Position numbers and translations under genes: made by a program | Assembly: GCA_022821875.1 (NCBI GenBank) | Contig: JAJECV010000093.1 | Coordinates: 1-32,605, forward strand | Direction: 5' to 3' | Origin: Rhodothermales bacterium | GTDB taxonomy: Bacteria; Bacteroidota; Rhodothermia; Rhodothermales; Bin80 | DNA: 32,605 bases | Notes under the pieces: model-generated | Databases searched by the model: none | The model's input: only the letters and a program-made list of their open reading frames with translations | Told to the model about the DNA's origin: nothing | Part shown: positions 8,585-17,444 of the stretch, piece by piece | How the letters are laid out: each line of letters opens with the position of its first letter | Position numbering within the stretch: the first letter of the stretch is position 1

Positions 8585-10441
8585 ATGATTGTCATGCCAT
8601 TAGACAGGAGCAAAGCAGATCAGGATGTCTGTTTAGGCGTAGCTGAGGCGGGGACGATTTCCGGACAACGCAAGAATGCACGCCTCTATGGGCATATCCT
8701 GCATTTGATAATGCAGTGCCTGTTTTTCTGTGTCGGGCTGAATGGTGCGATTGCCCAGGAATCTCCTCGCATTACCGGTTTGGTTTTGGATTCAAAAACG
8801 ATGGAGCCAGTTCCCGGCGCGGTGGTTCTGTTGACAGGAACTCTGCATGGGGCGCTCACCGGATCAGATGGGTATTTTGATTTTTCCGGTATCCATCCCG
8901 GAGAATACACACTTACTGTATCTGCGGAAGGGTATGTTCATGCCCGGGAGTCAATGGAGGTTGAGGGAGATATAGAATTAAAAATTCTCCTATTGCCCGA
9001 TGCAATGGACCTTCCAGATCAACATGCGCTGGTAAATTCACAGCATGGATGGTCCACACGAATGTTCAGAGGCCTGCTGCCTCTCCGGGTCAGTGCGATT
9101 GAAGAGCAGTATACTCTGTACGCATCAGAACTTACTTCACAATCGTTTTATCTGGATAGTGTGCGATTGCTGGATCCTTCAATGTTACGGACACTCATAG
9201 TGGATATAGAGCGTTCAGAGGTGATTCCGAGCCCATACAATCCAGGGCTTGGAATGGGCGCATCCATTGATTTTAAGGGGCCGGAACAACACGCAACGGG
9301 TGCAGAACTATTTTATGATTCAAGAACACGCCGAATGCGTTCCGGGACGACATTCCATCAAAACTGGTCCAAGGCTTATGGGACTCTTCGTGGCATTTAT
9401 GAGAGGGCGGACAATTATTCGGACGGGAGTGGCGCATTGCAGCAGGGTGGGATTCGTGCAGGGAATATTGCTGGATATGCCGGAATTCAGATTGCTCCCG
9501 GTCATGCTCTTTCAGGAAGCGGCGGCTGGCTGCAGGATCTGGGGCTCACTGGAGGGGACGACATTCGCCAGCACATGGGGGTGCTCCGATACCGGTATAC
9601 GCCGGAGGCGGGGATGCTGAAGGATTTGATCACCGTGGCTGCACTTCAGGAACGAAGTGATGGTGTAGATCCTGCGCAGCAGAGTGGATCCATCTCTGCG
9701 ACACTGTTACCGATCCAGAATCTGCGTCTGAAAGTTGGTGCAGATATTTATCGATATACGGAAAAGGCCAAAGGCCATCTCGTTTCCAAGGAGAGCAATG
9801 ATGCAGATGTATCGGTGGAGAGCGGTGTATTTGTGGCTGCATTGCATCGGATCTCAAGTTTACTGATTGAGGGGCAGTTCAGGTTGGAGCTGGAGCATGG
9901 GTATTGGGGTGGGATGACTTTTCTGACTTGGCAGTTCAGGAGCAATTGGCAACTGATCGCAGGTGCCGGCCGTGCAGGGACAGCGCGGGGAGTCCTGCGG
10001 CAGACAGATATCGGGGTCAGATGGACGGGGTTTGAGCGATCCATTGAACTGATGACATTTACTCGCAACAGAGAGCAGGAGCGCACCCTTGGCGTAACTG
10101 CGCTCATCCGCGGTGCATGGTGGTGGGCGGCCCTGTATACCGCACAATCCCGTCCATCAGCTCTGGAATCTGAGACTTCGCTGGTCACATGGGCACGGGT
10201 CCGTGCCACGGTCCAGGGGCCGCTCGAACTTTTTTTACTGGGCACTGAACTCTATGGTACATTTCTGGACGCTCCCGCATGGGGGAGTGCGGATGTATGG
10301 ATGCGGGTGCGGGAGATACGCGGCGTATCTTTGAAGATCGGAATCACAAATCTGCTGGACGGGACCTATACCTATCCCCACAGCGTGTATGCGGAGCCGG
10401 GCCGGTCCGTACAGATTGCACTGCAATATCAGCGCAATTAG
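8585..10441 (+). CDS. TonB-dependent-receptor-like barrel with carboxypeptidase-regulatory domain
   Basis: 618 residues from the ATG at 8585, which has AGGAGG 14 bases upstream. An ATG at 8711 would leave a shorter, more conventional signal peptide (QCLFFCVGLNGAIAQ), and an upstream frame start at 8483 is also open, so the start is uncertain. A CarboxypepD_reg-like beta-sandwich covers about residues 60-140 (ITGLVLDSKTMEPVPGAVV, GALTGSDGYFDFSGI). A reduced plug-like segment is followed by many amphipathic strands, ending with INLLD-type and PGRSVQIALQYQ motifs typical of TonB receptor barrels. It is shorter than classical SusC or TonB receptors, with no clear TonB box. Probably an outer-membrane transporter or receptor; substrate unknown. 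Confidence 0.8.
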   Translation: MIVMPLDRSKADQDVCLGVAEAGTISGQRKNARLYGHILHLIMQCLFFCVGLNGAIAQESPRITGLVLDSKTMEPVPGAVVLLTGTLHGALTGSDGYFDFSGIHPGEYTLTVSAEGYVHARESMEVEGDIELKILLLPDAMDLPDQHALVNSQHGWSTRMFRGLLPLRVSAIEEQYTLYASELTSQSFYLDSVRLLDPSMLRTLIVDIERSEVIPSPYNPGLGMGASIDFKGPEQHATGAELFYDSRTRRMRSGTTFHQNWSKAYGTLRGIYERADNYSDGSGALQQGGIRAGNIAGYAGIQIAPGHALSGSGGWLQDLGLTGGDDIRQHMGVLRYRYTPEAGMLKDLITVAALQERSDGVDPAQQSGSISATLLPIQNLRLKVGADIYRYTEKAKGHLVSKESNDADVSVESGVFVAALHRISSLLIEGQFRLELEHGYWGGMTFLTWQFRSNWQLIAGAGRAGTARGVLRQTDIGVRWTGFERSIELMTFTRNREQERTLGVTALIRGAWWWAALYTAQSRPSALESETSLVTWARVRATVQGPLELFLLGTELYGTFLDAPAWGSADVWMRVREIRGVSLKIGITNLLDGTYTYPHSVYAEPGRSVQIALQYQRN

Positions 10442-10457
10442 TCTGCACAGGGGAACC

Positions 10458-11426
10458 CTATAGCGACGCTGCAACCCGTCGGGCGGTTTCCGAAAAGGGA
10501 CGGAAAGAACAGCCGAGTTCCTCAGTGGCACGCCTGTTTGAGTAGCGGCGCATTTTCAGCGTATAGGTGACGGCTGACCGCCCTAGAGCGAATCGTTTTC
10601 CTGTCACAGCCCCCACGATATCCATGAACCCTCCTGCCGCAAGAGCCATGCTGTAAGGTAATGGAATTCTTGGGGGTTTGGCATTCAATGCTTCGGCCAG
10701 AATAGAGAGAATGGATTTCCAGTTGAGGTTTTCACTCCCCAGAATATAGCGGGCACCGGTCTGCCCGTGCTCAAGTGCAGCGAGGTGTCCGGTGGCTACA
10801 TCTGCCACATCCACGACATTTGTTCCGCCGCCGGGATAGGCCGGAATCTTTCCTGCACGAAGAGCAAGTGCATAGTTGTGCGTAAGATTGAGGGCTTTCC
10901 CTTGGCTGCGATCCGGGCCCAGGATCAGGGCTGGATTCACAATCACTGCATCTAGTCCCTCGGCAATACTGCGCTGTACTTCCAGTTCAGCCAGGTATTT
11001 GCTTTGTGCATAGGGCCAGGGTTTATTGTTTTGCCATTCGGTATTCTCATTGGAAATCATCCCCTCCGAAGTCCCAATCGCTGCAATACTGGAGGTATGC
11101 ACCAATCGCTCCACTCCGGCCCCTTGTGCAGCATCTACAACGGTTGCAGTTCCTTCCACATTAACATGGTTGAGGAATCTGGACGTGAAATTTACATTTC
11201 CAGCCACATGAAAGACCACCTGAATATTGTTCATCGCTTTGCGCAGTGCATCCAGATCTGTGATGTCATCTCCGACCGCATGCTCAATGTGGTCAGCAAC
11301 AGGAGTGAGCAGGTGTAACTCGGAGGTCTGCCTCCGGAAGATCCTCACATGATGGCCAGCCTCCAGCAGTTGGTACACCAGCTCACTTCCCAAAAAGCCG
11401 GTTGCCCCGGTTACCAGTACATTCAT
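10458..11426 (-). CDS. NAD(P)-dependent epimerase/dehydratase (extended SDR)
   Basis: 322 residues. The Rossmann motif GATGFLG lies at about residues 7-13, the catalytic YAQSK (YxxxK) about 60% along, with TSS upstream and VNPALILGP after it. This arrangement fits the dihydroflavonol-4-reductase/HpnA-like branch of extended short-chain dehydrogenases, which act on sugar nucleotides, sterols or flavonoid-like ketones; the substrate cannot be told from sequence. Its ATG overlaps the stop of the upstream biotin carrier gene by 4 bases (ATGA at 11423-11426), so the two are translationally coupled. It converges with the receptor gene ending at 10441, only 16 bases away. Confidence 0.9.
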   Translation of the reverse strand: MNVLVTGATGFLGSELVYQLLEAGHHVRIFRRQTSELHLLTPVADHIEHAVGDDITDLDALRKAMNNIQVVFHVAGNVNFTSRFLNHVNVEGTATVVDAAQGAGVERLVHTSSIAAIGTSEGMISNENTEWQNNKPWPYAQSKYLAELEVQRSIAEGLDAVIVNPALILGPDRSQGKALNLTHNYALALRAGKIPAYPGGGTNVVDVADVATGHLAALEHGQTGARYILGSENLNWKSILSILAEALNAKPPRIPLPYSMALAAGGFMDIVGAVTGKRFALGRSAVTYTLKMRRYSNRRATEELGCSFRPFSETARRVAASL

Positions 11427-11920
11427 GACTCAAATTCGATAAGGATTGCATTCAGTACCACGGCTTCTTTTTCCTGCACATGGACATGTTTGATTTTTCC
11501 GCTGCGGGGAGCTTGAAGTTCATTTTCCATTTTCATGGCTTCAAGTACAATCAGTCCCTGACCTTGAATCACCTCTTCGCCCGCCTGTACCATGATCTGC
11601 ATAATCAGGCCCGGCATGGGTGCCAGGAGTTCATTGACGACTTCCTGAATTTTTTTCTGCTGTCCATAGCGCAGGATAAGTTCGGAGCGCTCAGTGATAA
11701 TCTCAGAATGAATCGTCTGTCCGTTGATCGTGAGCGGGGCATTCGGCCCTTCCCCTGCATGAATCAGATGACTGTGGCCATCAACGATAAGGCTGTAAAT
11801 GTTCGGCCGCAACTCGACAATTGATGTGCTGATCTGCTGATCAAGTACACAGAGTTTGTCCCCAGATTGTACCACAGGTATTCGCTGACCGTCTATGTTA
11901 ACCAGAAATTCTCTTATCAT
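11423..11920 (-). CDS. Biotin carboxyl carrier protein (acyl-CoA carboxylase type)
   Basis: 165 residues from the ATG at 11920 (a GTG at 11965 would add 15). The C-terminal biotinyl domain carries LEAMKMENE with the biotin-accepting Lys130, preceded by APMPGLI and followed by GKIKHVHV. The N-terminal half is a beta-rich segment like those of free-standing carriers that serve propionyl/methylmalonyl-type carboxylases in Bacteroidota. Biotin carboxylase and carboxyltransferase genes are absent from the window, so the carrier must join subunits encoded elsewhere. The stop overlaps the start of the epimerase gene. Confidence 0.9.
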   Translation of the reverse strand: MIREFLVNIDGQRIPVVQSGDKLCVLDQQISTSIVELRPNIYSLIVDGHSHLIHAGEGPNAPLTINGQTIHSEIITERSELILRYGQQKKIQEVVNELLAPMPGLIMQIMVQAGEEVIQGQGLIVLEAMKMENELQAPRSGKIKHVHVQEKEAVVLNAILIEFES

Positions 11921-12154
11921 TAGGGGGCGAGAGCGATGCACAGGGTTCGGCGAACCTTCGACCACACTGCAACGCAGAGGGTATAATCTTGTTTAGCTGT
12001 CTGCCCAGCGATAAGGAAGGGAGGCGCACCCAATTTGGCGGGTCTCCCTGAGATCGTAATTCAAAATAATGGACGACATGATCCTGGAATGTTCTGCAAT
12101 CTTTGGTGCGAACGGGTTCAGGAGCATGTTGAACGGATCAAGACTTTATGACGA

Positions 12155-12916
12155 ATGCGCTATTACCCCCCTGTAGGAGAGAATAAGTTAAAGGAGAAGG
12201 AAGTGGCGACCATGTTTGATGCGATTGCACGGCGCTATGATACATTGAATCGTGTGCTGAGCTTCGGACTAGATCGTGCATGGCGCACTGCGGCGATCCG
12301 GCGGCTCGGCAACCAGTCCGGTAAACGAGTGCTTGATGTCGCAACCGGTACCGGTGATGTCGCTATCGCAATGCTCATGCTAAAACCGAAGGAAATCACC
12401 GGCGTGGACATCTCGGATGAAATGCTGCACATGGCCCGGCAAAAATCATCCCGGTACGATGGGGAAACCCTTCATTTTGTCAAAGCTTCTGCCGAGCAGC
12501 TCTCCTTTGATTCCAACCGGTTTGACGGAGTTATCGTGGCGTTTGGGGTGCGCAACTTTGCCAGTCTGGATGCAGGTCTGCAGTCCATAAAACGCGTCCT
12601 CAAGCCGCAGGCACCGCTGGTTGTGCTTGAGTTCAGTCAGCCGCAGAGCCGGCTGATCCGCAGTCTCTATAAAATGTATTCCAGGTGGATTCTTCCGAGG
12701 CTTGGGCGACTGCTTTCAGGCGTGACGGGCCCCTACCGCTATTTGCCTGACTCGATTGAGGTATTTCCGAGCGGGAAAAATTTTCTGACACGGATGGAAC
12801 AATGCGGATTTGAGCGAACACGGGCAGAGCCGCTTACGTTTGGAATCGTGTCACTCTATACCGGCTATGCTAGCGAAAGCCATCCTGACGAGACTGGCGA
12901 AAGCGAACAAATCTGA
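12155..12916 (+). CDS. menG: Demethylmenaquinone methyltransferase (MenG/UbiE)
   Basis: 253 residues. It transfers a methyl group from SAM to demethylmenaquinone, the last step of menaquinone synthesis. The family N-terminus (KEKEVATMFDAIARRYD, TLNRVLSFGLDRAWR) is intact. The SAM motif is VATGTGD at about residues 62-68, followed by ISDEMLHMAR, FDGVIVAFGVRNF and VVLEFSQP, and GPYRYLPDSIEVFPSG near the end. Menaquinone rather than ubiquinone is assumed from the inferred lineage. The last 47 bases overlap the 3' end of the convergent rsbW-like gene; the roughly 15 residues after LYTGYA are beyond the usual end of the family. Confidence 0.94.
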   Translation: MRYYPPVGENKLKEKEVATMFDAIARRYDTLNRVLSFGLDRAWRTAAIRRLGNQSGKRVLDVATGTGDVAIAMLMLKPKEITGVDISDEMLHMARQKSSRYDGETLHFVKASAEQLSFDSNRFDGVIVAFGVRNFASLDAGLQSIKRVLKPQAPLVVLEFSQPQSRLIRSLYKMYSRWILPRLGRLLSGVTGPYRYLPDSIEVFPSGKNFLTRMEQCGFERTRAEPLTFGIVSLYTGYASESHPDETGESEQI

Positions 12917-13316
12917 TCTCATTCGTACCCTCCTGATTATGATATTCCACCTTGTCCATCAGGCGGCGGATAATATCAACGCCGAGTCCGCCAGATTTTC
13001 GTTTCCGGGATAATTCCCTTACATCAGGGCGCCGGTAGGCGGTCCGATCAAAAGGGCATCCATGGTCACGGATCCGTACGATGATGCGTGTCGGCTCAAT
13101 GGTCATGGCAAGATGCACTTCTTTTTCAGGGTTCCCCTGATAGGCATGCTCAATCACATTGGCGCAGGCCTCATCAATCGCCAGACGCAGCGCATCAATA
13201 TGCTCTTCGGCCACATTTGCCTGGCGTGCATATTTGGTGACAAAGTTTCGCACCTGTGCCAGCTGCCGGGTTTCACTGGGCACCACCAGCGTGTAAGTAA
13301 TGGACGCCTGGTCCAT
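12870..13316 (-). CDS. RsbW-like anti-sigma/serine kinase (module 1)
   Basis: 148 residues of GHKL (HATPase) fold. The N-box is LAIDEACANVIEHAY, the G1 box is IRDHGCPFD and the G2-like loop is GGLGVDIIRRL, all intact, so ATP binding and kinase activity are likely. Proteins of this family bind a sigma factor or other target and phosphorylate a STAS antagonist. It starts 2 bases after the STAS gene stop and is the last gene of the operon 15900-12870. No sigma factor gene follows. Its end overlaps the convergent menG. Confidence 0.93.
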   Translation of the reverse strand: MDQASITYTLVVPSETRQLAQVRNFVTKYARQANVAEEHIDALRLAIDEACANVIEHAYQGNPEKEVHLAMTIEPTRIIVRIRDHGCPFDRTAYRRPDVRELSRKRKSGGLGVDIIRRLMDKVEYHNQEGTNEIRFVRFRQSRQDGFR

Positions 13317-13318
13317 GG

Positions 13319-13690
13319 CTAGTCCCCCGGTATTGGTTGAATTCCGCGTTCAAAGAGGGACAAAGCCTCTTCTTCGGTTTCCACAATGTGATAGATTTTC
13401 GGGAATCCCAGGAGGTCAAACACGTCAAAAATTTTCGATCTCAGAGCGCATATTTTGATGTCTCCGCCCAGAGTGCGAATCTCTTCAATGAAGGCCATAA
13501 ATACGCCGAGACCTGCACTGGAGATATAGTCAAGATCGTGCCCGTTTATGATCAGGTTAATCTTGCCTTCATCCCGACATTTTTTAATGGCAGATTCCAG
13601 TTCAGGGGCAGTATGGGCATCCAGTTCTCCACATACCGCCAGGATTGTGGCAGCATCAGCATTCCGGAATGCAACAGAAAAATTACTCAT
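13319..13690 (-). CDS. STAS-domain anti-sigma factor antagonist (module 1)
   Basis: 123 residues from the ATG at 13690 (a TTG at 13705 is a less likely start). The STAS motif DYISSAGLGVFMAF places Ser58 at the position phosphorylated in RsbV and SpoIIAA. The unphosphorylated form should bind the RsbW-like partner encoded directly downstream. It lies 35 bases after the phosphatase gene and 2 bases before the kinase gene, completing a phosphatase-antagonist-kinase cassette. Confidence 0.93.
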   Translation of the reverse strand: MSNFSVAFRNADAATILAVCGELDAHTAPELESAIKKCRDEGKINLIINGHDLDYISSAGLGVFMAFIEEIRTLGGDIKICALRSKIFDVFDLLGFPKIYHIVETEEEALSLFERGIQPIPGD

Positions 13691-13725
13691 AGTAATTGTA
13701 GTCAATGGGTTTCGATGGAATTAAA

Positions 13726-15900
13726 TTAAAGCAATGGATTGTTTTGTGCATGATTTATTGATATGACAGGTTCAGGGCCGTGCCATTTGATGATGAGTAA
13801 GGTAAGGTCATCATCGTACTTCTTTTCGGATCCCATGAACTTGTCCACCGTTTGGCGTACCGCATCATGGACTCCCTGTGCACGCTCATACCGGGAAGAC
13901 TGAAGACATTGCAACAGGTGATCATACCCAAACTCTTCCCCTTCGGAGTTCCGGCTTTCGGTCACGCCGTCTGTGTATAGAGCGATCAGATCACCAGGAT
14001 TAAATACATGTTCTTTCACCTCCAGTGTTTGCCCGAACAGGTCTCCACGATCCAGTCCGATACCTAATCCGCCAGAGCGTAAAAGCATGGCATTCCCGTT
14101 CACATCTACAAACGCTACAGGGGGGTGCCCTGCGCGTGCAATGGAGATTGCACCGGTGTTACAGTCAAGGATCCCGTAAATTGCGGTGACAAAGACATTC
14201 TTTTCCAGAGATCGTCCAAGTGCATTGTTCACATGACAAAGAAAATCGTGGGGGCTTGGCGCAATCTGGGCCACCGCCTGAAAGATTCCCTGCATTTCGG
14301 CCATATAGAATGCGGCGGAGGTACCCTTACCGGAGACATCTGCAACGATGAATGCCAGTTTGCCGTCCCCCAATTCAAGGAGATCATAATAGTCTCCCCC
14401 AACTTCGTGGGCGGGCGTACTGGAGGCGGCCAGGCTCAGGGTATCGAACCTGGGCATTGCCTGCGGCAGCAGGCGCTGCTGCACACCCCGTGCGATGGCG
14501 AGTTCGCTTGCCAGGCGTTCGCGCTCAATTTTCGATTCCAGGAGCCGGGCATTTTCGAGTACCAGAGTTGCCTGCGATGCAAAGATACCAATGGATTCAA
14601 TATCCTCATTTTCAAATGCGTGGGCCACATCACGGGAGACAAACAGCGTTCCGAGTACCTCGGTGCGGGTGACGAGCGGAATTGCCAGCAGACTCAGGAT
14701 CCCGTTGGATTTACCGTTCTGAATCCGACGGTCAGCGGCGGTGTTTTGAATGGAAACCAGCGCACGGGTTCCCGCGGATTCACCGTGAATCGCAGACACA
14801 TCACACACCTTGTCTGCAAGCGATGCTTCAATGTTGTGTGCCGCAACAATCTGGGGTTTCAGGGACCCCGATTCCAGGTCCTGTATGGTCAGCCATGCCG
14901 CTTTCCCGCGACCAGACTCCACGGGGGTGGAGACCACCCAGTGGTAGAGTTTTTCAGGATCTGCAACTTCACGGACCAGAACCGTTAATGCCTGTATGGC
15001 CGCCATCTCATCTACACTGCGCTGGTAATCTCCAATAGTTGGCAGATGAAAAATCAGGGAGAGTACGGAGGTTAGTGCGTAAGCAAATCCAAAGGTAATG
15101 CACAGAACAATGATGGCGGTGAGCGGGAGGCTGTAAAAAACCAGAAACTCAAAAGGACGGGACAGGTCCGTGATGGAATTTAATGCCAATACATCAGGGC
15201 TGAACAGAAGAAGTAATGTGGCGACCGTAAAACAGACGGAAACGATTCCTAATCCCAATGCCCCCATTTTTCGCTTTACAGGCAGGCGTATAATCCAGGC
15301 AAGGCGGACTGTATTCAAAAAAATGAATATGACGGAGGTGACGAGTGCCAGAAGCAGAAAAATACTAAGCGTAGCGTCAATATTGGAGGATAAATCTTCA
15401 AAGTGATGATGGAATGGCGCACTGATAACGGAACTGAGACTGAAGAAAAAGAGCAGCAGGTACCAGTTTCGTTCACTGCGCCGGGTACGCCGGAACCGAA
15501 CCAAATGTCCGAATCGCTGCATCAGAATGAAACTCAGCCCGGCAAGGACCACGCTCAGAAGTGCACTCTTAACATGGACGATAGGGGCGGCCGGGATATT
15601 TTCTTCTAAAAAAGCCCCTGGGATCTGCAGAATCAGAATGATCAGCAGACAGGCGGGGATGATCGTCAGGATGACATGCCAGAATATTTGGGCCGGTGTC
15701 GGGCGCGAGTTCTCCAGCGCCTGTGCAATCGTAATCCACAGGCAAAGAAAACAGAGTACCAGTGCCGCCTGATAAAGAATGTTTGTACTCATCAAGGCCG
15801 CTTCGCCAACTCCTCCCATGAAGGCGAAGATGGTTGTTCCACCGAAAAACAGAACAAACGCAATGGGGGGAACCCAGCGCCACAAGCGTTTAAACAGCAC
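13726..15900 (-). CDS. Membrane RsbU-like PP2C phosphatase with GAF domain (module 1)
   Basis: 724 residues from a GTG at 15900. An AAGGA site 8 bases upstream and an upstream stop support this start. About eight hydrophobic helices fill residues 1-290 (for example AALVLCFLCLWITIAQA). A GAF domain lies at about 310-455 (LLAIPLVTRTEVLGTLFVS, FASQATLVLENARL), then a coiled linker (ERLASELAIARGVQQRLLP). A SpoIIE-type PP2C domain covers about 490-715, with the metal-binding motifs EVGGDYYD, VADVSGKG, LYTDGVTE and YDDDLTLL. It should dephosphorylate the STAS antagonist encoded next in response to a membrane or small-molecule cue. It is divergent from the gene at 16072. Confidence 0.93.
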   Translation of the reverse strand: MLFKRLWRWVPPIAFVLFFGGTTIFAFMGGVGEAALMSTNILYQAALVLCFLCLWITIAQALENSRPTPAQIFWHVILTIIPACLLIILILQIPGAFLEENIPAAPIVHVKSALLSVVLAGLSFILMQRFGHLVRFRRTRRSERNWYLLLFFFSLSSVISAPFHHHFEDLSSNIDATLSIFLLLALVTSVIFIFLNTVRLAWIIRLPVKRKMGALGLGIVSVCFTVATLLLLFSPDVLALNSITDLSRPFEFLVFYSLPLTAIIVLCITFGFAYALTSVLSLIFHLPTIGDYQRSVDEMAAIQALTVLVREVADPEKLYHWVVSTPVESGRGKAAWLTIQDLESGSLKPQIVAAHNIEASLADKVCDVSAIHGESAGTRALVSIQNTAADRRIQNGKSNGILSLLAIPLVTRTEVLGTLFVSRDVAHAFENEDIESIGIFASQATLVLENARLLESKIERERLASELAIARGVQQRLLPQAMPRFDTLSLAASSTPAHEVGGDYYDLLELGDGKLAFIVADVSGKGTSAAFYMAEMQGIFQAVAQIAPSPHDFLCHVNNALGRSLEKNVFVTAIYGILDCNTGAISIARAGHPPVAFVDVNGNAMLLRSGGLGIGLDRGDLFGQTLEVKEHVFNPGDLIALYTDGVTESRNSEGEEFGYDHLLQCLQSSRYERAQGVHDAVRQTVDKFMGSEKKYDDDLTLLIIKWHGPEPVISINHAQNNPLL

Positions 15901-16071
15901 GACGAATGTCCTTTTTGACAGAACTCTGGAAAAACTGATTGGACTGCTCCGTTTACAAAGTACCTTAAGCAGGTATTACCTAGATCAGAAAAAATTGTTA
16001 CAGTTTCCGGGGTAGAAGGCAACTTTGCTGCTGGAGTTTCCGTAAGGGTTCACAGGATTCATTTTGTAATC

Positions 16072-17403
16072 ATGAGTAATTGGAGTCGGTTTCAGGTCAT
16101 CGTATTGGTGTTCTTGGGTCTTTTTGTGGTTGTGAGACTTTTCTCCGACTCCCCGGCACCGCGCGGTTCGATCATGTTTTCCAAACTGGATGTTCGTGAA
16201 CTCAGGCAGCAGGCTTTTCAGGTCTCCGGGCCTCTATGGGTTGTCATTGATGCGGTCGGCTCCATTGATGAGCGTCAGGGGGCAACCGGGCTGGCGGCGT
16301 ATTCCTGGATTACCCGTGGTAATACGGGAGAGGTTGTCTGGTCAATGAATGCCTCCAATACGATACAGGATGGGTCCATTGCTTATGTGGATGACGAGGA
16401 ACTAGAACTGGATTCAGGCACCTACATCTTGAATTATGCATCATACGGACAGCTTCAGCGTCGTTCCGATGCATCATTTCGTAAGGACCGCAGAAAGTGG
16501 CGTGTAACCGTTTACTCGCCGAATGACAAGGGGGCACTGCGACCGATTATCCGTCCACTGCAGGCCAATTCTGAAACCAGGGTTTTCGAGGCGGTATCGT
16601 TGGAGGCAGAAGAAAGGCGGGAGTTCTTTTTTGAGGTTCAGCGCCCGGCAGAATTTGAAATCAGTGCGATTGGGCAGCTGGGAAGTCAGGATGAGGTACA
16701 GCCGGTGGACTATTCTCGTATTGAGAATGCTGTCACCGGGAGCGTAGTCTGGCAACTTACCCGGGATAATACGCAGTGGGCCGGAGGTGTACAGGAAAAT
16801 CGAATCTACCAGGGGCAGCAGACGCTCAATCCGGGGGTCTACCGTGCGGTGGCAGTGACCAATGGCCGGCATCATTTTGGCAACTGGATCGGTAATCCTC
16901 CGTTCGATCCGCAGGGGTGGGGGCTTCATATAAATACATCGGATACGGAAGCAGTTTCCACGTTTGATCCCTGGATGCAGCGGGATCCGATCATTCAGTT
17001 TACGGAAGTTGGGGACGACGAAGAGCATGTGAAATTTTTCGCCGTGGAGGATACGACGGCGGTTGTACTCTACGCGTTAGGAGAGATTACAGGTCCGGAT
17101 AACGGTTATGATTTTGCATGGCTGGATAAGCAGGACGGCAGCACGGGAGAATCAGGAACGCGCTGGCAGATGACCTATGAGGGCTCGGTACATGCTGGCG
17201 GGGCACGTAAAAATCGGAAGGAAGTTAAGTTTCTTCGGTTAGAGCCGGGAGTCTACGGCCTGCATTATGAGTCGGACGGTTCCCATTCGTATGATCACTG
17301 GAATTCAAGTGAACCGGACTATCCGGAGCGATGGGGCGTTGCCCTGTTTCCGGTCCGGAAACAGGGCCCTGGAACCGCCATCAGATTGATTGCCGAAGAA
17401 TAA
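16072..17403 (+). CDS. Membrane-anchored protein with three related beta-rich repeats (unrecognised)
   Basis: 443 residues. A single hydrophobic segment at residues 8-22 (QVIVLVFLGLFVVVR) is an uncleaved anchor or signal peptide; the rest is probably periplasmic. I see three related units at about 38-150, 160-290 and 305-430. Each has a strand near a VxxAxGxI-type core (VVIDAVGSI, FEISAIGQL, VVLYALGEI), then a TGxxxW strand (TGEVVW, TGSVVW, SGTRWQM), then LxxGxYxxxY (LDSGTYILNY, LNPGVYRAV, LEPGVYGLHY), and in units 2 and 3 a closing P...WG strand. I do not recognise the family. A perfect 27-base palindrome lies near the 3' end. The neighbours are divergent rsbU and downstream ppx. Confidence 0.8.
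   Translation: MSNWSRFQVIVLVFLGLFVVVRLFSDSPAPRGSIMFSKLDVRELRQQAFQVSGPLWVVIDAVGSIDERQGATGLAAYSWITRGNTGEVVWSMNASNTIQDGSIAYVDDEELELDSGTYILNYASYGQLQRRSDASFRKDRRKWRVTVYSPNDKGALRPIIRPLQANSETRVFEAVSLEAEERREFFFEVQRPAEFEISAIGQLGSQDEVQPVDYSRIENAVTGSVVWQLTRDNTQWAGGVQENRIYQGQQTLNPGVYRAVAVTNGRHHFGNWIGNPPFDPQGWGLHINTSDTEAVSTFDPWMQRDPIIQFTEVGDDEEHVKFFAVEDTTAVVLYALGEITGPDNGYDFAWLDKQDGSTGESGTRWQMTYEGSVHAGGARKNRKEVKFLRLEPGVYGLHYESDGSHSYDHWNSSEPDYPERWGVALFPVRKQGPGTAIRLIAEE
17341..17367. repeat. Perfect palindrome (13-bp arms, 1-base centre) inside coding sequence
   Basis: GCCCTGTTTCCGG, then T, then CCGGAAACAGGGC: perfect arms within the last 60 bases of the gene ending at 17403, still in frame. No T-tract follows on either strand, so it is not a standard terminator, though it could form a stable hairpin in mRNA or a protein-binding palindrome. 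Confidence 0.6.
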
Positions 17404-17444
17404 TCCGTCTGTTTCTTGCATAGCAGGACGGGCATCTCAGCGGG

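Noticed and set aside
12069-12176. 35-codon frame overlapping the menG start
   Set aside because: No ribosome-binding site and no exact junction; likely chance.
14125-14988. 287-codon plus-strand open frame
   Set aside because: It is the shadow of the PP2C/GAF phosphatase on the other strand, whose motifs are all intact.
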